From Lates calcarifer (lineage: Eukaryota; Chordata; Actinopteri; Centropomidae): a DNA stretch of 64,000 bases. The position numbers and the translations under genes were made by a program. Below the pieces are notes generated by a model, which was given only the letters and a program-made list of their open reading frames with translations, was not told the DNA's origin and did not search any database. The stretch spans positions 1,383,149 to 1,447,148 of the forward strand of contig NC_066850.1 of the NCBI RefSeq assembly GCF_001640805.2, in the 5' to 3' direction. Of this stretch, positions 51,301-57,502 are shown in pieces. Every line of letters starts with the position of its first letter. The stretch's first letter is position 1.

Positions 51301-54300
51301 GCCAAATGTGCAGGGAGGGGGTACGCCTCTTTAATCCAGTTTTACACTTTCCCACGTTTTGACAAGTCTGTTCCTTTCAGTTCCCAAATGCTAACTGACA
51401 AGGGCTTTTGGACCTTGGTTTTGGGTTGGGTCAGTGGCCTGCAGGGCCGCACAGGGGGACAGGAGGAGAGAGGTAGAAGAATAAATGGGCAGGTATGAAA
51501 AGGAATGGAGGGGAGGGGTCTCAGAAAGAGGTAGAATTGTATGAAATGAGCTTGTGGTGTAGAACAAGAGGTCACTGACTTTTATCCTCCGACAGTGGAC
51601 TTTCATTTACTTTCTTTCATGTTGGAGTCCTCTGATTCTCAGTGTGATTTTCAGATAAGGGACACCATGCTGAGAGACAAAAAAAATGAACTATGATGTA
51701 CTGAAATGATTACTGGGACAGTATGCAGAGATACAAATGTATTATGCTTCACAACATGCTGAAATTTAGTTTGATGCACACAAGGAATTGTTTTGTTAAG
51801 TCATGGGGAACAGTCTTGTAGCAAAAGACATCTCATTCTCTTTTCCTTTCTTCAGTCTTCTCCAGCCTCAGGGGCTGTTTCTATTACAGTCTCTCGGTTT
51901 GGCACAGAAAAATGCCAAAGCAACGTGAAAAGATTATCGAATGCCATCCTCTAACATCCCCTTAAAGCCGCCCTCTCTTCTTTTCTCTCCCTCTCTCTGT
52001 CTCCCAGCAGTCATCTTAGCCCCTCGGGACTGTTCAGACTACAACGTGCTGGAGACGAGGAAGAATGGTGTGTATCGCGTGACCCCTGATCCCCGCAATG
52101 GCACATTTGAGGTCTTCTGTGACATGGAGTCATTTGGAGGTGGCTGGACTGTGATACAGCAACGCCTTAATGGTTCTGTCAGTTTCAACCGCACCTGGAC
52201 AGAGTATAAGAAGGGCTTCGGCAACCTCAGGTATTGGTTAATACAGCATATAGTGTTTATTTAATAAAAGAGTTGTTCTGGGGATTTGTAGATTTTCATC
52301 AGACAGTCAAAGCGTAGGCGAAAAAAAAAAAATCAATTTCCTGCCCTCAGTTTGCAGGGCAAAAGGCTCAGATACCACATGGGTAAAAGAGGGTGGAAAA
52401 TAATAATGACCACAGATGATTAACTTTCTAGCATGGTGACTGAAGTGCTGCTACCCCATATAAAGGGCACTTGATGTTGTGTGGCAGTGGTAAACTTTAA
52501 AAGGGATGTTGGGAAAACACTGCACTCTAAGCAGGAGTGAGTGCAAAAAAAGCAGCTATTTTCTTAATATTGGTGAGCCAGAGGCAAACCCAGAGAAGTT
52601 CAACACAACTACTTGAAATTAAAAGAATAAAAACAAAACAAAACAAAACAAAAACGAACAACCCACAGCCCCACAACAAACTGCCAAACCCAAAACAGTC
52701 ACAAGTGACTGGTCTTATACCGTCCCCGAGCTGGAACCAACCATTTCCTCAGGTAATCATGGGGGTGTACTAGACTGATACGAAGAACAGAATAAGAAAC
52801 AAACCTTTAATTCAAGGTTCCTCCATAACAAAGGATTATAGTTCACCCACAGGCACCCGTGCACACCCGTGAGTGCACCAACTTTAATAGTAAATCATTT
52901 GCAACAGAATAAGTTCTACCCCTCCTCCCTCAACTTGAAAGTGCCCAGTCACCCACTCATTAGTGGGCCTAATGGTGCACACCTGTTCTCACTATCACTG
53001 ATTGTTCACCACCTGTTTTCACTATCCCTGATGGATTGTCACGTGTAAAACAACAAAATACACATATATCACCACAGTAGGATTAACCTCATTTAACAGA
53101 TCATAAACCTGTGGACTAAAATTAATGATTTAATTAAAAAAAAAGAAAAAAGTCCCAGTGAAAATGCAGTGAAGCAGCCTTTTCACGGTGATTACATTTG
53201 GTTTTACTGCTGTGCCTCTACTTAAACTTGATTCAAATTTCATCTCATTTTCTCTACTCCATCCTCTGTCCTCTGCCTCTGTAGGAATGAGTTTTATATG
53301 GGAAATAACCATGGTTACCTCACCTACAGATCTAGTATTACCTCCCACTGAAAGAATTATGCCTCCTCTCGGGCTTCTTTTAGTGTCAGACTTGTCTCCC
53401 TTTGAATCTCCTCCTTCCCTCTCCTCCCTTGTGGCGATAGGTAAATTCAGTTTGAGTAACTGAATCCACCTCCTAATCAAGTGTACAAGCTTATGAGCCT
53501 GTTTTTAATCTATCCCTTGTTTTGTTTTGTTCTATCCCCTCCCCCCCTCAACCTTCTACTCTCCTGCAGAGGTGAGTTCTGGTTGGGCAATGACCATATT
53601 CACTTGCTGACAAAAGCCAAAGACATGGTCCTGCGTATTGAGCTGGAAGACTTTGAGGGCGTCCGGGAATATGCAAAATACGACCAGTTCTATGTGGCCA
53701 ATGAGTTCCTAAGCTACCGGCTGTCTGTCAGTGGATACAGGTACGATATACGATTCTGTGCACGTATGCATGTGTGATCAAATATTCATAAGGTAGGACA
53801 ACATCTAACATATATATATATATATATATATTGATGTGTAATTTTAGTGGGACTGCTGGGAACGCCATCAGCTTCAACAAGCACTTCAACCATGACCAGA
53901 AGTTCTTCTCCACGCCTGACCGCGACAATGACATGTACCCCTCTGGAAACTGCGGCGCCTACTACAGCTCCGGCTGGTGGTTCGACGCCTGCATGTCCGC
54001 CAACCTCAATGGGAAGTACTATCACAAGAGGTACAAAGGAGTCAGGAACGGGATCTTCTGGGGAACATGGCACAACATGTCAACAGAGTACTACCCCACC
54101 AACTACAGGCAGGCCTTCAAAACTGTCAAGATGATGATACGGCCCAAGAACTATGCTCCTTAAGAGGACAGGTAAATATGCGTAGAGTGTAGTCAGACGG
54201 ACAGATAGACGGACAGACACAAGCAAAGACAAAGAAAATGGAAGAACAAGTAGACTCAGAATCTCATACACATGCACATAGTCATGCATTTGCACACTTT

Positions 54301-56894
54301 TACACATGCATACGTGTACACTGAAAAAGACTATAAGCCCTATAGCCCTATAGAAGTTTGAATGCAGTAATAACAAAAAATAATTGTGAAAAAATTTAAC
54401 TGTGCTATTACTTTTTTCCACTGTAGTGAGTGTGGCCTTCAAAATGTTGGATTAAAATGATAATAATAAAGAACGATGGACTATGAACGATGATGGACTA
54501 ATAAAAAAACCACACATGCAGTGTAAAGGACAGCCTCCTACAGGGGCCATAATATTATACGGAGGGTTTCCATTTTTTCTCTGACATTTCTCCACTTTCT
54601 GTCCTGCTGCCTCCCGCTATAAACCCAGCCGGGACACAGCACAGCACACAGTAGTAGTAAAAACTAATGAGCTATCATTTTTCTCCACTCCAAATGGTTT
54701 CATAATTAACAGCAGCCACTCAACTGAGGTATATGAGAGCTGATGATACAGTTTTGAGTGGGTTTGAAATTCATTGTGAGAGACTTCATGCTGGGGTCAG
54801 AGTCAAACTGTTTTAAAAAAAGAAAACTACAGGCAATGATACACAGCACTCTTTAGGCAGCAGAGAGCAGGTAATAGCCTCTGTGTCTTTTATTTAATTA
54901 CACTGGGACACTTTGCTAATGCATCATCATTCTATACAATATAAAACATCACAATATAAATATGTACCCTGAGATAAATTTCTATTGGGTCATTCCCAAG
55001 TGCATTCTGCAGTATGGATGTTTTTGTAAATTCTACTTGACAGCAGCGACAGAGCAAGACACTGCTGCAAGAAAAAAAAAAACTGTTCAAATTGTTTTCC
55101 ACCCATAGCTCTGGGTGCACCAAACTACTGCGCATCTCTTGATGCTTACACCAGTTTTCATGTGCTAAAATGAAAAAGAAAATCCTCCCTGACTCACTCA
55201 CCACTTGTACAATACTGCTACCTAATGTTAGAAAACTGTATAGCACCATTTAATCCAGTTAATGCACACTGTGAATGGGAAGGACAGGGAGAGAAATGTT
55301 TGACTTTAAGGATGTGTACAGTATTTATTTTATTTTGTGAGGTTATGATAGCTTTTATATAATGCATAGGTCATACAGTACAAAGTCTAATGATTGTTGA
55401 CATTTGAGCAGTGATAAAGACATTGGCATTATTGTGACCATTCATAGTAAATAGGTGTGTATTTGGAGCTTTGTGTGTGTACAATATTGATCTTTTCTAT
55501 CACTCATATTCAACTGTCATGCCAAAAGATATGCACTTTTTATATCAAAAAAATGAATAAAGTTCTAACTACATGGCTGTGTACATTGCAGTGTTTGGCA
55601 GTTTTAAATCATGTCGATGCCAATTTTCAAAGCCTCCTCTGTATTGGAATCATCTTTCAGTGAATGTATACAAAAATGTATACAAGTTTAGCATGAGTAT
55701 CCACGAATAGAACTGAAATGTCTGCCGTCTAGTATCCAGGGCTGTAAAAATGGAGGGATGAGGTGCTGCATGCCCATTATAAATGGGTTCATGAATAAAA
55801 AAGAATGAGTTCATATCAACTTCACAGAAGATAAATGATTAAACTGTGGGCCTGTGACTTTAATGTCTGTTTACTGTATGTGACGATCAAGTTAATAAAA
55901 AAAGTTTTGTGCTCATCCACGTGATGATTTCAAGTTCCAAGTATCCACTTTTGTTTAAATATTTAAAAATATTTTCAAGGTAAACACTGTAAGGCACATA
56001 AATCCATTTACAGTACCAAAGTCTACTCTAAACATCAGCTTAGTTTGAAAATAAAATTAGGACAGATGTGTCCTTAAATACATCAGCAGTAGCTGCTTCT
56101 AAAAATATGCATTAAATCCCTTGTACACTGTACAATGTTTTGAAAGCACTCATAGTCTTTTCTTGTATGATTTAAGTAATTAGAGTAAATACTGTCACTG
56201 CCAAATGTGGTGTTTGTCTTCCCTATGAAACCTCCAAAATGCCATAGACACAAAATATGACCATCTAACAACATTTATGAGCCTTACCTCATCTAGGCAC
56301 TGGAAAGCAGGACTAGCAGAAACATCAGTGATGGCAGAGGGCAGTTCCTCTGGGAGCGAAGCATCAGGTGCAAGGGCTGTTAGAGGGGTGTCCTTCTCCT
56401 CTTGTTCTTCCACTTCTACTTCTCCTCTGCTGGGAGGTCTGCTATCCTCCTGCTCAGACTGACTCACTAATGACCCGCCAGGTTATTGATAGGTATAAAT
56501 AGACAGACAGATGATTGTGGGAAGGGAGAGAGCAAGGGCAGAGAGAGCAATGCAGTTATGAGACAGGATACATAGTGGAAGGACACTACACAAACATCAG
56601 CAATAGGCTAACTGGGATGGATATCATTAGATATACAGTACAAATTCTCTGTACATACGTTATTTGAAAAATGTAATTCGGTAAAAATGTACTACAGTTA
56701 TTTACAGCTCAATTTTTCTCATAAAAGTTCTCACATGGATTAATTACGTGCCCAAACCGCAAAAACATTACGCTATGCTCACTTTAAACGTACAGAAAAG
56801 CTAACGAGTTAGCTACAAGTAAAGTTGGTTAGCTCAATGTTTATGTTGGTGTTAGCTAAACAAAGAAAACAAACATTTCTGCAAAAGTCTTACT
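16219..56894 (-). CDS. ccdc146: coiled-coil domain-containing protein 146 (complete, 23 exons)
   Basis: Exons, 5' to 3' on the minus strand: 56894 (last base of exon 1), 56288-56466, 41484-41566, 40380-40595, 37585-37642, 35363-35445, 35059-35152, 34865-34938, 33679-33906, 33405-33494, 32895-32991, 31667-31759, 31051-31218, 30496-30584, 29456-29620, 29071-29146, 28603-28751, 28275-28503, 20022-20132, 19799-19936, 19246-19371, 17774-17896, 16219-16416. They total 2868 nt, 955 residues, as I recall for human CCDC146. An acidic N-terminus is followed by near-continuous charged heptads (about 70-890), then a Pro-rich tail with [28 protein letters not shown] and [10 protein letters not shown], which matches the remembered CCDC146 C-terminus closely. 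In mammals the protein is on centrioles and microtubules and is needed for the sperm flagellum. Intron 2 hosts fgl2 on the other strand. All junction phases agree, so the gene looks intact. Confidence 0.93.
16420..16443 (+). repeat. (CA)n at the acceptor of ccdc146 exon 23
   Basis: On the minus strand it is (GT)n running straight into GCAG and the exon. Confidence 0.9.
16444..17773 (-). other. ccdc146 last intron, 1.3 kb
   Basis: A/T-rich, no exon or known repeat recognised. Confidence 0.5.
17774..17896 (-). CDS. ccdc146: ccdc146 exon 22 (residues 850-890)
   Basis: Encodes [20 protein letters not shown], then [20 protein letters not shown]; acceptor TGTTTCCAG, donor GTAAAG. The opposite-strand open frames here are shadows. 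Confidence 0.88.
18190..18810. repeat. interspersed repeat rich in GTTAGC words
   Basis: The stretch with GCTGGTTAGCATCTTTTAGC, TTAGCAGTTAGCTGCTTGCA and CTGGCAACCTC resembles a mobile-element family that I recall from percomorph genomes. No reading frame is kept. Boundaries approximate. Confidence 0.45.
19246..19371 (-). CDS. ccdc146: ccdc146 exon 21 (residues 808-849)
   Basis: Encodes [20 protein letters not shown] then [20 protein letters not shown]; acceptor CTGCCTCCAG close to a (TG)n tract, donor GTCAGA. Confidence 0.88.
19799..19936 (-). CDS. ccdc146: ccdc146 exon 20 (residues 762-807)
   Basis: Encodes [20 protein letters not shown] through RLSLGKK, with the QVTRLSKPL block recalled from human CCDC146; acceptor GTGTGCAG, donor GTAGAC. 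Confidence 0.88.
20022..20132 (-). CDS. ccdc146: ccdc146 exon 19 (residues 725-761)
   Basis: Lies 8.1 kb beyond exon 18 and still joins in phase 0: [20 protein letters not shown] through VKKIEQ; acceptor CATCTCTCAG, donor GTACCC. Confidence 0.85.
23770..24620. repeat. probable interspersed repeat
   Basis: The segment with CAAATCATTCCACAGCCTTG, GCAACATCAAGGCTCACAAG and GACAGGAGTTATGCAC is like a fish element family whose copies share the 'sections of text then poor reading frame' look. Recognition is from memory and the ends are guesses. Confidence 0.4.
25850..26340. repeat. GCTAACATG / 'CATCCTCTGGG' interspersed repeat
   Basis: Contains the words GCTAACATGAGCATGACAAT, TTAGCATGAAACACAAAGTA, two similar blocks starting TTCATCCTGAGG or ACATCCTCTGGG, and GATATTTCACT. 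This is one of the commonest repeats that I recall from percomorph introns, here as a partial, internally duplicated copy. Confidence 0.6.
28275..28503 (-). CDS. ccdc146: ccdc146 exon 18 (residues 648-724)
   Basis: The longest coding exon, 229 nt. It encodes [20 protein letters not shown], then IQEAAITKG and charged heptads to ITVLQIE; acceptor CGCCTACAG, donor GTAGAA. Confidence 0.9.
28603..28751 (-). CDS. ccdc146: ccdc146 exon 17 (residues 599-648)
   Basis: Encodes [20 protein letters not shown] through AVQRRNF; acceptor ATCTTCCAG, donor GTAGGT. Confidence 0.87.
29071..29146 (-). CDS. ccdc146: ccdc146 exon 16 (residues 573-598)
   Basis: Encodes [20 protein letters not shown] then HNDISK; acceptor CATTCCAG, donor GTCTAC (weak). 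Confidence 0.83.
29439..29456 (+). repeat. (CA)n overlapping the donor of ccdc146 exon 15
   Basis: The donor GT is the first repeat unit on the minus strand. Confidence 0.85.
29456..29620 (-). CDS. ccdc146: ccdc146 exon 15 (residues 518-573)
   Basis: Encodes [20 protein letters not shown] through TIVINKD. Acceptor CCCCCTCAG. The donor is the first GT of an uninterrupted (GT)n microsatellite. Confidence 0.87.
29621..30495 (-). other. ccdc146 intron 14, 0.9 kb
   Basis: A (CA)n tract lies at 30410-30436; otherwise nothing recognised. Confidence 0.5.
30496..30584 (-). CDS. ccdc146: ccdc146 exon 14 (residues 489-518)
   Basis: Encodes [20 protein letters not shown] then NKLNTMLQR; acceptor TGTCCACAG, donor GTGTCA. 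Confidence 0.85.
31014..31039 (+). repeat. (TG)n near the donor of ccdc146 exon 13
   Basis: Lies 12 bases past the donor in intron 13 ((CA)n in transcript sense). Confidence 0.85.
31051..31218 (-). CDS. ccdc146: ccdc146 exon 13 (residues 433-488)
   Basis: Encodes [20 protein letters not shown] through [19 protein letters not shown] to LRAE; acceptor CCAACCAG, donor GTGCAA followed closely by (AC)n. Confidence 0.87.
31667..31759 (-). CDS. ccdc146: ccdc146 exon 12 (residues 402-432)
   Basis: Thirty-one codons, phase 0 at both ends: [20 protein letters not shown] through SFEKQ; acceptor AATTCCCAG, donor GTGGGA. Confidence 0.85.
31760..32894 (-). other. ccdc146 intron 11, 1.1 kb
   Basis: No exon or recognised repeat on either strand. 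Confidence 0.5.
32895..32991 (-). CDS. ccdc146: ccdc146 exon 11 (residues 369-401)
   Basis: Encodes [20 protein letters not shown] through NELQAQ; acceptor TCTCCTCAG, donor GTGACC. Confidence 0.85.
33405..33494 (-). CDS. ccdc146: ccdc146 exon 10 (residues 339-369)
   Basis: Encodes [20 protein letters not shown] then [10 protein letters not shown]; acceptor CATTGCCAG, donor GTACAG. The RGILxxxL segment resembles the human protein as I recall it. Confidence 0.87.
33679..33906 (-). CDS. ccdc146: ccdc146 exon 9 (residues 263-339)
   Basis: Starts after ACACATTAG, so that GA+A restores Glu before [20 protein letters not shown]. It is the second-longest coding exon, entirely coiled coil; donor GTATAA. 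The internal ATG at 33899 is not a start. Confidence 0.85.
33907..34864 (-). other. ccdc146 intron 8, 1.0 kb
   Basis: A/T-rich; nothing recognised. Confidence 0.5.
34865..34938 (-). CDS. ccdc146: ccdc146 exon 8 (residues 239-263)
   Basis: Encodes [20 protein letters not shown] then RSKR; acceptor TTGTAAG is unusual (purine before AG) but fits the phase, donor GTAAGT is strong. Confidence 0.8.
35059..35152 (-). CDS. ccdc146: ccdc146 exon 7 (residues 207-238)
   Basis: Encodes [20 protein letters not shown], then [12 protein letters not shown]; acceptor CTGCACAG, donor GTCTGT (weak). Confidence 0.82.
35363..35445 (-). CDS. ccdc146: ccdc146 exon 6 (residues 180-207)
   Basis: Encodes [20 protein letters not shown] then AQRQLEV; acceptor TTCTCCAG, donor GTACCT. 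Confidence 0.85.
35446..37584 (-). other. ccdc146 intron 5, 2.1 kb
   Basis: A/T-rich; no exon or clear repeat recognised. Confidence 0.5.
37585..37642 (-). CDS. ccdc146: ccdc146 exon 5 (residues 160-179)
   Basis: A 58-nt exon between acceptor CTGTGCAG and donor GTAAGT encodes [20 protein letters not shown]. Confidence 0.82.
37643..40379 (-). other. ccdc146 intron 4, 2.7 kb
   Basis: Contains (TG)n at 39998-40025 and the GT/AC inverted repeat at 40336-40370. Nothing else recognised. Confidence 0.5.
40336..40370. repeat. (GT)n...(AC)n inverted repeat beside the exon 4 donor
   Basis: GTGTGTGTGTGTGTA is followed by a short spacer and TATACACACACACACA, able to form a stem of about 12 bp ending 9 bases from the donor of ccdc146 exon 4. 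Confidence 0.7.
40380..40595 (-). CDS. ccdc146: ccdc146 exon 4 (residues 88-160)
   Basis: Acceptor TCATCCAACAG, donor GTGAGC. It encodes coiled coil [20 protein letters not shown] through YKTQHQLK. A short (CA)n/(GT)n inverted repeat follows the donor. Confidence 0.88.
41484..41566 (-). CDS. ccdc146: ccdc146 exon 3 (residues 61-88)
   Basis: Encodes [20 protein letters not shown] then LLHDTLK. Acceptor GTTCCTCAG, donor GTATGT. This is the first exon beyond the fgl2-bearing intron. Confidence 0.85.
42621..42651 (+). repeat. (TG)n microsatellite, about 15 units
   Basis: Uninterrupted TG run. Confidence 0.9.
45361..45399 (+). repeat. (CT)n tract upstream of fgl2
   Basis: Near-perfect CT run, with a second at 45209-45235. 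GA/CT tracts near promoters can bind GAGA-type factors; that is only a possibility here. Confidence 0.8.
45524..45528 (+). promoter_or_regulatory. CCAAT box upstream of fgl2
   Basis: CCAAT lies 170 bases upstream of the fgl2 ATG. No convincing TATA box was seen; two (CT)n tracts (45209-45235, 45361-45399) lie further upstream. Confidence 0.3.
45699..46295 (+). CDS. fgl2: fgl2 exon 1 (residues 1-199)
   Basis: ATG follows CGCAGAAGA and opens [20 protein letters not shown], a clear signal peptide. The exon ends in phase 0 at MQEMQ before GTAAGA. The linker after CQEC is long and rich in Gly, Glu and Gln. Confidence 0.92.
45699..54163 (+). CDS. fgl2: fibrinogen-like protein 2 (fibroleukin), five exons, nested in ccdc146 intron 2
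   Basis: Exons 45699-46295, 47150-47354, 52008-52230, 53570-53740 and 53848-54163 join to 1512 nt, 503 residues; human FGL2 has 439. A signal peptide (1 to about 26, ending SRAA) is followed by a conserved [16 protein letters not shown] block and coiled coil (about 90-120), a Gly/Glu-rich linker (about 120-198), a second coiled coil from exon 2, and a fibrinogen-related domain (about 273-500). That domain has [13 protein letters not shown], the calcium-site stretch DRDND (423-427) and [15 protein letters not shown] with its disulfide Cys pair. Sequons include NIT, NGT, NGS, NRT and NMS. FGL2 is a membrane prothrombinase of macrophages and endothelium and a secreted regulatory T-cell effector. 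Nesting antisense in ccdc146 is as in mammals. A teleost a/b copy suffix cannot be assigned here. Confidence 0.93.
46296..47149 (+). other. fgl2 intron 1, 0.85 kb
   Basis: Ends with a C/T-rich acceptor tract (47085-47147); otherwise nothing recognised. Confidence 0.5.
47150..47354 (+). CDS. fgl2: fgl2 exon 2 (residues 200-268)
   Basis: Pyrimidine-rich acceptor CCTTCCCAG, donor GTAAGC. It encodes [20 protein letters not shown], the [20 protein letters not shown] helix, and Cys residues (STCTTQC) likely used for subunit disulfides. Confidence 0.9.
47355..52007 (+). other. fgl2 intron 2, 4.7 kb
   Basis: An (AG)n run lies at 48199-48222. No exon or gene recognised on either strand. Confidence 0.5.
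52008..52230 (+). CDS. fgl2: fgl2 exon 3 (residues 268-342, start of fibrinogen domain)
   Basis: Encodes [20 protein letters not shown] to KGFGNL. The acceptor is CAGCAG, so splicing could begin at 52008 or 52011, both in frame. Donor GTATTG. Confidence 0.9.
52231..53569 (+). other. fgl2 intron 3, 1.3 kb
   Basis: An AACAAAACA-rich stretch lies at 52620-52660 and a possible inserted element at about 52760-53080; no exon recognised. Confidence 0.4.
53570..53740 (+). CDS. fgl2: fgl2 exon 4 (residues 342-399)
   Basis: Acceptor CTCCTGCAG, donor GTACGA. It encodes [20 protein letters not shown] to SYRLSVSGY, the core of the fibrinogen domain. Confidence 0.92.
53810..53832 (+). repeat. (AT)n before fgl2 exon 5
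   Basis: Perfect TA run ending 15 bases before the terminal exon. Confidence 0.9.
53848..54163 (+). CDS. fgl2: fgl2 exon 5, terminal (residues 399-503)
   Basis: Acceptor ATTTTAG lies 15 bases after an (AT)n run. The exon carries the calcium-binding and pocket region ([20 protein letters not shown]), then [20 protein letters not shown] and the end KNYAP, stop TAA. Confidence 0.93.
54164..55580 (+). other. fgl2: fgl2 3' UTR (probable extent)
   Basis: AATAAA signals lie at 54465-54470 and 55556-55561, so short and long 3' UTRs are possible. The longer one includes the AU-rich run TATTTATTTTA near 55320, of the kind that destabilises inflammatory mRNAs. No other coding signal is seen. Confidence 0.4.
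56288..56466 (-). CDS. ccdc146: ccdc146 exon 2 (residues 1-60)
   Basis: Begins TGAGTCAGTC after acceptor TCATTAG and ends CTAGATGAG before GTAAGG. It encodes the acidic head, [20 protein letters not shown] onward, to FQCLDE. Confidence 0.85.
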
Positions 56895-57010
56895 TTTGAG
56901 TATTTTGAGACACGTCGTCAAGACTCCTCTCCTTTCGTCGCGTAAAGCTACAAGACCCTGCGCCTCCAACAGTTTAATTACAGCTCCTGTCACTGTTAGC
57001 AGAATCTAAT
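56894..57010 (-). other. ccdc146: ccdc146 exon 1 (5' UTR plus first base of the start codon; 5' end approximate)
   Basis: On the minus strand the exon ends CTCAAAA before donor GTAAGAC. Its last A joins TG at the start of exon 2 to make the ATG, in the context AAAATGA. The transcription start is not visible; the upper coordinate is a guess. Confidence 0.6.
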
Positions 57011-57049
57011 CACAGATTTCTCTCTAGTTGGTTGAATGGGGGTGTTGTG

Positions 57050-57063
57050 GTTACCACAGCAAC
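57050..57063. promoter_or_regulatory. X-box (RFX site) upstream of ccdc146
   Basis: GTTACCACAGCAAC fits the bipartite RFX consensus GTNRCC-N(0-3)-RGYAAC with two perfect half-sites and a 2-base spacer. It lies about 156 bases upstream of the exon 1 donor. RFX factors drive ciliary and flagellar genes, matching the role of CCDC146. Confidence 0.7.
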
Positions 57064-57081
57064 GACGCAGTACGTCCCCAG

Positions 57082-57089
57082 TGACGTAA
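57082..57089 (+). promoter_or_regulatory. CRE/ATF-like site near the ccdc146 promoter
   Basis: TGACGTAA lies 18 bases beyond the X-box on the outer side; it is one base from the palindromic CRE. Only the motif supports it. Confidence 0.3.
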
Positions 57090-57214
57090 GGCGAAATCTC
57101 TTGTTGTCACTCTGGTTGTTGATGTGTAGGCTATATTTATCTTTTGTTCCCTAAAGTTACAAGTAGATAACATTCAAAGGTGTGAGGGATGTTTTTTTTT
57201 TTAATAAAGTGCAC

Positions 57215-57502
57215 TCATTCAAGACATAATCTCCTTTTACACTTGCACTCTTTGTCCAGCAGGTGGCGGTAAATTGTAAATTTACAGTTGACTTCCAGCA
57301 CACAATCACCATATGTCATGCATTGGCCACACAGAGCAGCATCAAAGGCCAGCTGGCTGGATGCATTAAGTGGCTGAGCAATGGAAGCACTGACATTAAA
57401 CTGGATTAAACTGACCTGAATACAAGGTGAAAGTGATGGTGATGATGCAATAGTACTTGTTCCCACAGTGCACTCTTGGAGCTGGCACTGACCATTACTC
57501 AA
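57215..57502 (-). other. unidentified 95-codon open frame followed by an A-run
   Basis: The minus-strand frame is Cys-rich near its end (CGQCMTYGDCVLEVNCK, KECKCKRRLCLE) and stops 18 bases before ATTAAAAAAAAAAA. That looks like a poly(A) signal and tail, as in a retroposed copy. No family recognised, and chance is quite possible. Confidence 0.15.

Noticed and set aside
53130..53480. Frames on both strands in fgl2 intron 3
   Set aside because: They lie inside the intron between two exons whose phases join correctly; no splice sites would include them.
56465..56467. GTG as the ccdc146 start codon
   Set aside because: The G belongs to the acceptor AG; splicing supplies A from exon 1 to make ATG.
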